From Liolophura sinensis (Eukaryota > Mollusca > Polyplacophora > Chitonida > Chitonidae), in the NCBI RefSeq assembly GCF_032854445.1, contig NC_088297.1, positions 23,883,127 to 23,947,126 of the forward strand: a DNA stretch of 64,000 nt, written 5' to 3'. The notes under the pieces are model-generated. The model did not search any database. It was given only the letters and a program-made list of their open reading frames with translations, and was not told the DNA's origin. Below, one piece after another: positions 49,001 to 60,671 of the stretch (its first letter is position 1; each line of letters starts with the position of its first letter). The translations under genes were made by a program, and so were the position numbers.

Positions 49001-52000
49001 CAAAACAACTGTAACTGTCCGAACAGACAATCAGCCATCTGTGACAAGACGACTGGGACATGCACAGGACAGTGTAACCCCGGCTATGCTGGACCAGACT
49101 GTCAACCTGATACAACCACGTGTCCAGTTGGTACATACGGACAGACGTGTCAGAACACCTGTAACTGTCCGAACAGACAATCAACCGCCTGTGACAAAAT
49201 GACTGGGGCATGTACTGGACAGTGTAACCCCGGCTATGCTGGACCAGACTGTCAACCTGATACAACCACCTGTCCAGTTGGTACATACGGACAGACGTGT
49301 CAGAACACCTGTAACTGTCCGAACAGACAATCAACCGCCTGTGACAAAATGACTGGGGCATGTACAGGACAGTGTAACCCCGGCTATGCTGGACCAGACT
49401 GTCAACCTGATACAACCACGTGTCCAGTTGGTACATACGGACTGACGTGTCTGAACACCTGTAACTGTCTGAACAGACAATCAACCGCCTGTGACAAAAT
49501 GACTGGGGCATGTACAGGACAGTGTAACCCCGGCTATACTGGACCAGACTGTCAACCTGCCACGTGTCCTGTCGGGAAATACGGATCCATATGTCAGAAC
49601 ACCTGTAGCTGTGCGAAAAGACAATCAACCGCCTGTGACAAGGCGACTGGGACATGCACAGGACAGTGTAACCCCGGCTATACTGGACCAGACTGCCAGC
49701 CTGATACAACCACGTGTTCAGTTGGTACATACGGACAGACGTGTCAGAACACCTGTAACTGTCCGAACAGACAATCAACCGCCTGTGACAAAATGACTGG
49801 GGCATGTACAGGACAGTGTAACCCCGGCTATGCTGGACCAGACTGTCAACCTGATACAACCACCTGTCCAGTTGGTACATACGGACAGACGTGTCAGAAC
49901 ACCTGTAACTGTCCGAACAGACAATCAACCGCCTGTGACAAAATGACTGGGGCATGTACAGGACAGTGTAACCCCGGCTATGCTGGACCAGACTGTCAAC
50001 CTGATACAACCACGTGTCCAGTTGGTACATACGGACTGACGTGTCTAAACACCTGTAACTGTCTGAACAGACAATCAACCGCCTGTGACAAAATGACTGG
50101 GGCATGTACTGGACAGTGTAACCCCGGTTATACTGGACCAGACTGTCAACCTGCCACGTGTCCTGTCGGGAAATACGGATCCATATGTCAGAACACCTGT
50201 AGCTGTGCGAAAAGACAATCAACCGCCTGTGACAAGGCGACTGGGACATGCACAGGACAGTGTAACCCCGGCTATACTGGACCAGACTGCCAGCCTGATA
50301 CAACCACGTGTTCAGTTGGTACATACGGACAGACGTGTCAGAACACCTGTAACTGTCCGAACAGACAATCAACCACCTGTGACAAAATGACTGGGGCATG
50401 TACAGGACAGTGTAACCCCGGCTATGCTGGACCAGACTGTCAACCTGATACAGTCACGTGCCCAGTTGGTAGATACGGACAAACGTGTCAGAACACCTGT
50501 AACTGTCCGAACAGACAATCAAACGCCTGTGACAAGACGAGTGGGGCGTGTACAGGAGACTGCAGTCCTGGCTATACTGGCCAAGGCTGTCAAACAAAAG
50601 GTAAATAAAAGACATTGCCAGTTTCCGTCTGTCTCTTTATACACAGTTTGCTTCGCTGGTTGATAGAAATTTAACTTTCGCGAACTGTTTTCAGTTTATT
50701 ACGTTTAAATTACGTTTATTATACCATTCAGAAAAACTGTCTTCGTGTTGCCGAGTGTGACGCAATGAGTGCAACCAAGTGTGGAGCAGATTGTCATTGT
50801 AGCAGGATAGTTTTCTGCGGATCAGATGTCTGTTTGGGGGGCTGTGATGGCGGGTGGGAGGGGGAAACCTGTCAGACAAGTACAGGTAAGATTGGGATGC
50901 TGGAGTGAGGGGTGGGATCGGCGAATCTGTCTCTCACGTACAGGTAAGATTGGGAAACTGTGAATGCGGATGGGAGGGGAGAACCTGTCAGACACCTACA
51001 GGTAAAACTGGGAAACTGTGAAGGCGGATAAGTGGGGAGAACCTATCTGTTACCTACAGGTAAGACTGGGAAACTGTAATGGCGGATGAGTAGGGAGAAC
51101 CTATCAGTCACCTACAGGTAACACTGGGAAATTCTGATGGCGGGTGGGAAGGGAGAACCTGTCAGACCCTTACAGGTGAGACTGGGAAACTGTGACGACG
51201 GGTGGGAGGGGAGAACCTGTCAGACACGTACAGGTAAGTTTGGGAAACTGTGATGACGGGTCGGTGTAGAGAACTTGTCAGACACCTAAAAGTGAGAGAG
51301 AGAGAAACTGTGAGGACACGTGGGTGAGGGAGAACCTGTCAGACACATACAGGTAAGACACACAGGTAAGATGATGGGTGGGTGTGGAAAAACTGCAGGT
51401 AACACTGGGAAAACGGTGATGACGGGAGGGACGGGAGAACCTGTTAGACACCTACAGGTGAGAGAGAGAAACTGTGAGGACGGGTGGGTGAGAAGAACCT
51501 GTCAGACACATACAGGTAAAACTGGGAAACTGTGATGACGGGTGGGTGGGAAGAACCTGTCACACACCTACAGGTAAGACATGGAAACTGTGATGACGAG
51601 TGGATGTGGAGAACCTGTCAGATACTCTAATGACCAGTGGATGGGGGAGAACTTGTCAGTCGCCTACAGGTAAGAGTGGGAAGCTGTGATGACAAGTGGG
51701 CGGAAAAAACCTGTCAGGCCCTTACAGGTGAGACTGGAAAAACTGTGATGTTGGATGGGTTTGAAGAACCTGTTAGTCACCTACAAGTAAGAATGGGAAA
51801 CTGTGATGGTGAATGGGTTTGAAAAAACTTGTTAGTCACCTACAAATAATACTGGGTAAGTGTGATGTTGGATGGGCAGGAACAACCCCTACAGGGAAGA
51901 GTGGGAAACTGGGAAAGTGGATTGAAGGGGAGAACCTCTCAGACATCAACAGGTAAAACTGAAAAACTGTGGATGTGGAGAACCTGTCAGACACCTACTG

Positions 52001-55000
52001 GTAAAACAAATAAACTGTGATGACGGGTGAGTGGAGAGAACCTAACAGTGAGCTACAGGTAAAGCTGGAGACTGTGATGAAGGGTGGGAGGGCTGAACCT
52101 GTTAGACACCTTTATGTAAGATAAACTGTGTTGACCGGTGGGTGTGGAGAACCTATCAAAGACATACAGGTAAGACTGAGAAACTGTGGTGACGGGTTGT
52201 GGGGAAAACATGTCAGACACCTACAGATAAGATAGGGAATCTCTCATGATGGGTGGGAGAGGAGAACCTTTCAGACACCTGCAGCTAACATTGGCAAGGT
52301 ATAATGACGGCTGGGTGTGGAGAACCTGTCAGACAGTTATTGGTAAGATTGAGAAAATGTGGTGACGGGTGGGAGAGGAGACTGTGTCAAACATCTACAG
52401 ATAAGATAGAGAAACTGTGATGACGGGCGGGTGTGGACAACCTGTCAGAGACATACAGGTGGGATAGAGAAACTGTGATATAGTGGGCGTGGGAAACCTG
52501 TCCGACATCTACAGGTAGACTGAGAAACTGTATTGACAGGTGGGACGGGGTAACCTGTCAGACCCTTACAGGTGAGGCTGGGAAACTGTGATGGTGGATG
52601 GGAAGGGAATATTTATTTATTATTGTTGATTTGATTGATGTTTTAATTTTCAGTTTATTACGCCTAATGTATTGGTCAACAGCTACGGGTAGTAAGGATG
52701 TCAGATTTCTTGTACATTTTTCAGTGACGTCCGATTCATTTGATAGCAAATGACATTGGTATCCACAACACTGTTCGATGTGCTTTTTAGTTTAATATAA
52801 TATTGTTCATGTCGGCTTTCAGAATATAACCATTGTTCTACTCTGAACAATACTGTTACATATCCCGAACAATCGGTCTGTGGGTTGTTCTTTCTTTACT
52901 GACATGGTTGTCCCATCTGGCAATCCACAGCCCGAATCACTGGGCCTCTACCGATAAGGCAGCATAGTTAACATCTCTCTACTGACATGCACTGCACACG
53001 GTCATAGCGTTCATGATAGAGTGTGTTAGACTCGAAGAAAACACTGAAAGGCACATCTGTGATCCAAATTTAAATTGATTCCTTGCTTATCTGGGCCAAT
53101 GTATTCCTGGAACTTGAAACCTCCTCAAAATTGGCTGAGCGATAGACATTCTGTCTGTGAGAATGGTAATTTTATTGTGATAGAATGAACCAAAGATGTC
53201 CCAATCGCCTAAGTACCATGCCCACAACGAATGGCACAGGTTTGACCTCAAGTGTAAGCAATGGCGAGCGCATGCGTGGAGGAATCGGCGGATTGTGATG
53301 GAAATGACCGTTCGGCGTTACACTACTAGCATATCGCTATTGCACGTTAGCTAATTAAAGATGATTTATTTTGTCTGTGTGTGTGTGGCTATTTATCAAA
53401 AATTCTCAAATATAAAAAATCGTAATCGTAACAGGCAAGAATTTTCGGCTGTATTTAACCTTGCATTGTGGGAGTGGCTGAAAGATGAAAGTAAGGTGTC
53501 GAAAATACTTGATCAGTTAAAGATATTGCACAGTATTCCAAAACCGCTAAATGTTGTTCCAGTGATGACTCGAGTGACTCGGGACTATCTTTCAGTGGTG
53601 CGCATATTGACGCTTGCTGAAATATTGGATTTATGTCATTTAGAAACTGTATGTTGTGCTGTCGTACAGGGCTGGTACAGGGAAAGTGATGCGGTATTCC
53701 CGATATGGCGCCAGTACCTGTATATGTAGGTATGTGCCAAGTACGGTAACACATTTTAGGATTTCTAAAATCAGATTTTTATCTTAGTTTTATTGAGTAT
53801 AACATTCGGCTGAGATACGTCATATGTTTAAAAACTTAATTGCAATATATAGGCTGAACATCCTGCACAAGATTGCTGTAACTGTGGCCGGACCAATCAC
53901 ATGGTAGAGTTGAACCAATCGTAAGATCACATAACGTGCAAGTCATATACATGGACGATCACATTGTACTGAGTAAAATATCCCTCTTTAAGTCATGTAA
54001 ATAACATTTCAGCCCTGTGTCAAAAAGGGAGGGGAGAGCGCGTCAGACATTTATTGTCAGATTGGGATACTTTGATAAGGGTTGGGTGGAGAGAACCTGT
54101 CAGATACACAGTGGTAAGACTGGGAAGTTTGGATGACGCGTGCTTTCGGCGAATCTGTCTGTCACCTACAAGTAATACATGTATTGTGAGGATGTGATGA
54201 CAAATTTTATTTTTATTTTATTTGTTTTTTTTTTTTTTTGATTTGTGTTTTACGCCGTACTCAAGAATATTTCACTTATACGACGGGGCCAGCATTATGT
54301 TGGGAGGAAACCGGGCAGAGCCCGGGAGGGAAACCCACGACCATCCACAGGTTGCTGCAGACCTTCCCACGTACGGCGTGCGGAGAGGAAGCCAGCATAA
54401 GCTGGTCTTGAACTCACAGCGAGCGCAATGGTCAGAGGCTTCTGAGTCACTACGCTGCGCTAGCGGGCTAACCGACTGAGCCATGGTGGGTGATGACAGA
54501 TGGGTGGGGAGAACCTGTCAAATACCTACATGTAGGATTGGGAAACCTTGATCACAGGTGGGAGGGAAAACCCTATTAGACACCTTCAAGTAAGATGTGA
54601 TGACCGCTGTGAGGAGAGAGCTTGTCATACAGGTAAGGTTGGGGAGCTGTGATGACGGAGAGAAGAAGAGGACCTGGCCGATACCTACAGGTAAGATTGG
54701 GAAGCTGTGAGGACGGGTGGTAGGGGAGAGAAACCGTCCGACACTACAGATAAGATAGAAAAATTGTGATTACGCGTGGGAGAGGAAAGCTTGCTAGACA
54801 CCTATATGTGGGATTGGGAATCTGTGGGACAGGAGAAGCTGTTAGACATCAGGTAAGTTTGGGAAGCTGTGATGACGGATAGAGAAGAGAATGTTTAAGA
54901 CACCAACAGGTGAGATTGGGCAGGTGTAATGATGGGATGGCTGGGAGAACCTGTCAGACACCTTTAAGTAAGAACGAGAAAGTGTAATGATTGATGGTAG

Positions 55001-58000
55001 GAGAGAACCTGCCAAACACCTACAGGTAAGACTGGAAAGTTGTGATGCTGGGTGGGAGAAAAGAACTTGCCAGATACATACACCTATGATTGGAGTGCTG
55101 TGATGACGGATGGGAGGGGAGAACCTGTCAAAAACCTATAGGTAAAATTGGGAAAGTGTGATGACGAATGGCAGACGAGAACCTGTCAGAGACGTGCAGG
55201 TAAGATTGGAAAGCTGTGATGACGGCTGGGAGGCGAGAATCTTTTAGACACCTACAGGTAAGATGGGAGGCTGTTATGTCGGATGGAAGGAGAGAACCTG
55301 TCAGACACCTACAGGTAAGATTGGGAATCTGAGATGGCGGGTGGGAGAAGAGAACCTGTCAGACATCAGGTAAGATTGGAAAGCACTGATGACGAATGCG
55401 GGGAGATGACCTTTCATTTATAGGTGAAATTGGAAATCTGTAATGACGGGTGGGAGAAAAGAACCTGTCAGACATCAGGCAAGATTGGAAACCTGTGATG
55501 ACCAATGGGTTGAGGAGACCTTTCAAACACTTATAGGTGAGATTGGGAATCTGTGATGACGGGATATAGGGAAGAACCTGTCAGACACCTTTAAGTAAGG
55601 TTGAGAAACTGAGATGAGGGGTCGGAGTGCAGAGCCTGGTGGACACCTACACCTAAGATTGGAAACTCTGATAACGTTTGGGAGGGAAGAACTTGTCAGA
55701 CACCTACAGGTGAGGTTGGAAAGATGTGATGACGGATAGAAGGCGAGAACCTGTCAGACACCTACAGGTGAGGTTGGAAAGACGTGATGACGGATGGAAG
55801 GCGAGAACCTGTCAGACATATAAACGTAATATTGGGAATCTGTGATGAGGGATGGGAGAGTAGAACTTGTCTGATGCCTACAAGTAAGATTGGGAAACTG
55901 TGATTACGGATGAGAGGGGAAAATCTGTCACACACTTAGAGGTAAGATTTACTGGCAATTTGAGTAGCTGTGATGACCTGTGGAGGACGAAAATATATAA
56001 GACACGTAAACATCAGGTTGGGAAGCTGTGATGACGGGTGGGAAAAGAAAACCTGTTGGACGGGTTAAAGATTATCCTGTTTGGCTGTGATGATAGGAGG
56101 AAAGAGAGAACTTATTTGACACTAAAAGCCTAGATTGTGAGTTCACGCTTAGTGCAAAAATTTAAAGTATGGAAGTTCCCTAGTTGTGAAATGTGAGATG
56201 CAGTTTTAAATTTTAGATCTCCCAGGACCGTGTCCGGATGGTAAATACGGACCCACGTGTCAGAGCACCTGCGACTGTCCGAACAGACTATCAGCTACCT
56301 GTGCCAAAACGACTGGGGCGTGTACAGGACAGTGTATACCCGGCTATACAGGACCTGACTGTCAACCTGGAGAGTGTCCTGTTGGGAAATACGGATCTAC
56401 ATGTCAGAACACATGTAACTGTCAGAACAGACGGTCAGCCATCTGTGACAAGACGACTGGGGCATGTACAGGACAGTGTAACTGCGGTTTTACTGGACAG
56501 GACTGTCAGCCAACAAGAGGTAAAAAATAGCTTTGATTTACTGGTGCATCATTTTATGACATCTGATGTATGTTTTTGAGAGGAAAAATTTAGTTATCAT
56601 GCCTCATATGTCAATCTGGAGAATGTCTTGTAATGTCTGAATATAATTGTGTTCTGTGACATTTAACATGACATCATATAACAACGAACGCCACAACGTC
56701 TAGAAAGAAAGAGACACGTGTATGGTCCTGTTTGGCCTGGGTAGTTTGAGACACTAAGAAATACCTTAGTATTTATTTATCTCTCTGATTGATGTCATTA
56801 CGACCGTGTCATTGTCCATACTCTGGAAGAGTAAAAAATAAAGACACTTCATGGATCTGGTGTTTGCATTTACTGCTGAAAATATCTGAATAGTCTGAAT
56901 AACTAATTGTCTGAGTAAGAACAACACTGTTATACACTTAACTCATACAGATATGCGTGTTCACAGAATTATGCCACATGACACAAATAAAAAATTACTG
57001 CCAGTTTCTAATAACGTAAATATGGTATTTCCTAATGGACAAGTAACTTTAGTTTGTTGTCTAGGGTATTACCAGCTGTTATAATCTTGTTAGGTGCATA
57101 ACATAATACTCTGTATCAGGTGTACGTGCTAACAATAGAAAACAACACGCTTTCATGTTTTCCCTACAGTTGTGTGCAGAGAAATTGTTTTATGTGTAAC
57201 TCACAAAAGAATTAATGCAACGAAGAGAGAAAGAGAAGTTCCAGTCCGAACAATAACATTAATGCAGTAATTAAATACAAAGAATGATGTTCACTGCGCA
57301 ACCAATGGGTCAAAGAAGATTTTGCGTTAGGGCTATTGAGGCAAAACAATGCTATGCACATATACTGTACCAATCGCTCATCTTAGTCTGAATCACGTAC
57401 ATGTATTCTGAACATCGCCGTTAACCGTCTATATCATCAGTCATCATGATTAGACAAATCACTGTTCAATCTCTTACGAACATACAATAATCTACCATTT
57501 ACTCAGCACTACCATTACTCAACCGAAGTTTTACAGTTATGACCAGTGCGCTATTTATGACGAGTATCACATATGACAAGTAGGATGTCAATGATAGGTA
57601 TAATATATTATAAGGAGGATAGGTCTAAGCTCCACAGTCACGAGACTCACGGGATTTTACCAGTGGAGAGAAACTTTATTTTGAATTTCTCTGAATGACA
57701 GTTGTGACAGATGTATCTTCTTTATGTTATTAATTTCAAATGCCTTAAAATTTTCGGTTGACTCAAGTCAAAGGTGATGTGTGTATGTACTATATTCTCG
57801 CATAACTTCATTGTCAACAGGAAGACACTGTTTGATTGTGTTGTTGTCTGACAGAGTATTCATCGACGTAGTCTGCAGTACAACCTGTTCAACATTAATT
57901 ACAAATACTCCTTGTCTATCTAACACGTTGAGTGAGTGAGTGCTTGGGGTTTAACGTCGTACTTAACAATTTGTCACTCATTTGACGACGAGGGAATCCT

Positions 58001-60532
58001 TAGAGTGAATGTAATGTAGATGTGCTTGTAATATATTTGTACGTGATTTAGGGCAAATAATTACTTTTCTGAGAACTTGTTTTTAACGTTGGATAATTGT
58101 CAACATATCAGTGTGCCACATTTTGTGCTTTTCTGGTGCGTGTCAACGCATTCCTAATGTTGCAGAGATCTGGTGGAAAGTTTGAACTTGCTTGCACAGC
58201 TGTATCGTTCATTTCATTGGATAATCTGTCCTTACGTCAAGACGTTACCAAGCAATTACATAATATCACGACTCAAAATCACGATTACAGTGATTATGAT
58301 GTTTTACTTATAAGAAAAATAAGAGATAGTCATGTGACATGTTAGAGTCGCCGTCTCAACAAAGACGGCAGATGGCAGCTGTTGTATTGGAGATGGCCGA
58401 GATATTGACAAATGGCAACCAGATGACATTAATTTCAAAAGACTGCAGTTGTAGTGTGATGTAACTTCAGCTATCGTGTACCTCTAGTGGCTATTTAGCT
58501 CAGGGGCCATAACTCTGTAAGGCAAATGAAAATCACTCTCATCATACAATAAAACATCATATTGGGTACGAATTTAGGATACAACAAAAGCTTTAGCTAA
58601 CGTCTAGGGGAGAGTCAGGTGACGGAACTGTCGAATACTCCAAAGACAATTGGCTTAAATGAATGACATAAGTGAATGAGAGTGGATAGGTTTTTTCCAC
58701 GCGCTATTTTGTTTACACCCGAAAGCAGACAATACACACAAACACCAGTCATTTGAAATGCGAACCAGTCAAAGTTCAGAGATGTCATGTTTATGTTGTT
58801 GTTGTATGCAGAACGTTTGACAGATCGTTACAGGATTTCCATGTATCACGAGACAACACTGTGTAAAGGAATGGAATTTCTTTCCCATGTCAACCATAGA
58901 GTATTTTGAACGAAACATAAGACGTCCATGATTTAAACCGTTTGTCTACTTCTTTGCCAGGGTCAAATCTGTTGTTGTGACAACACAGCTCAAAATGATG
59001 CTTTTTTAAAAATTTTGAATAAATGTGAATGAAAGAAATCTTATAAAAACCTAACTATGTATACGTAATCAACCGTATTTCTGTTCAATTTACTTGCTAA
59101 TTTCAATACATCTTGATTAGTTTGGGCTCCCCAACTTTTTCCGGAACTAAAATGGCTCTAGATATGGCTCTGATTGCAATTTCCGGATCTGTGCACTTCA
59201 CTATTTCATTATCTTTTCCGAATGCTCGCATTTTCAGAGGTTGAATTACCTGTCTCCTGTGGTGGCTCAGCGGGACTTCTGGCCGCTGTCATTGTCCTGT
59301 CAATTCTCTGTGTGATTTTCCTGGTGTGCGCCATAGTGTCTACCCTGAAATGGAAAAGGCTTCGCAGTCGACTCAGAGAAGAGATACAAGCTCGATACGT
59401 CACATACAAGGTTATTATTGTTTGTGGTTGCAAATTTTATTATTTGTTTCTTTGTTATTTTCTTTTTATGATCGCTAAATGCAGTCAGTACTTTTTCAGA
59501 GTTATTCCACACAGATATTTTACTGTGCATTCATATTCGGACTAGGCCTAGCTAATTTCTTTTACACCTGGTGGACATCACTTCATATGGCTGCTTTGTA
59601 GAGTAGAGGTGTACTCTCTTCCAAAGACATTGTGTATAATCGACTGGACGCAATTAGCAAAACTTTTATATATATTCGTGGCCTGTACATTTTACTGTTA
59701 GTTTCCTTGTACCCCTTTGAACTGTACGTCCTTTTGCAACGTCAGGTTTTTGTTGGTGCATTGCTGTAAAGAAAGCCTGTACATTCTGATACATATATCA
59801 GACCAACAGTGGAAGATGTGCGGTCTGATATGTAAGATCACACTGGGAGCACTGTCAATCGGTTCTTGCCACCAAAATCTCGGGGACCAACGGAACATCT
59901 TGGAAATGAACTGCTGCAAAAATGGATTACAACAGGCAAGCATCTAACCACGCAGATTTCCCCCGTTCCAAAATCAACCAGTAATTCACCAGTTTGCATT
60001 GTCAGAAGGACGTGGTAAAAACTGTGAGAACAGCATTATCATAATCTAACATATATTTCTTTTTACACACGTGATCAGTCAGGAGATAGTTTTAGTTGAT
60101 TTTTCAGCTGCACTTGTTTGGTTATCGGTTAGGGTTAATTTTAAGCAAAAGTGTCCTCATTATGCTGAATGCAAAAAAAGTTTTATCAGTGTCACCGAAA
60201 AGAAACCTTGGTCAGGCTTACCTCTGAACACTTGTCAGGATGTCAGGATTTCGTTCACTGATAAAAGTGATAATTCGACGTTAAGCGTCATGTGGGCTGG
60301 CATTCTCATCTCTCACTCGTATTTATGGTATTCATCCTGTACTCTGCAATATCCTGTCAATTACACTACTGTCACTGCTACTAAGTAGCTATATAAGACG
60401 CTCTTTCTGTCTGTCTGTCTATCTGTAGGCCTGTCTGTCTGTCGGTCTGTCTGTCTGTCGGTCTGTCTGTCTGTCGGTCTGTCGGTCGGTCGGTCGATTT
60501 TTCTGCTTTTCTGTCTGTCTGTCTGTCTGTCG

Positions 60533-60575
<43 letters not shown>

Positions 60576-60636
60576 GGTCGAATTTTCTGCCTTTCTGTCT
60601 GTCTGTGTGTCGGTCTTTCTGCCTGTCTGTCTTTAG

Positions 60637-60671
<35 letters not shown>

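Noticed and set aside
48936-50399. 487-codon open frame antisense to the EGF exon
   Set aside because: The EGF unit is a multiple of three and its antisense contains no stop, so the frame is a shadow of the repeat; the sense strand has splice sites and a conserved cysteine pattern.
53361-53729. 122-codon frame as a gene
   Set aside because: No recognisable motif, no splice or promoter context, located in a receptor intron.
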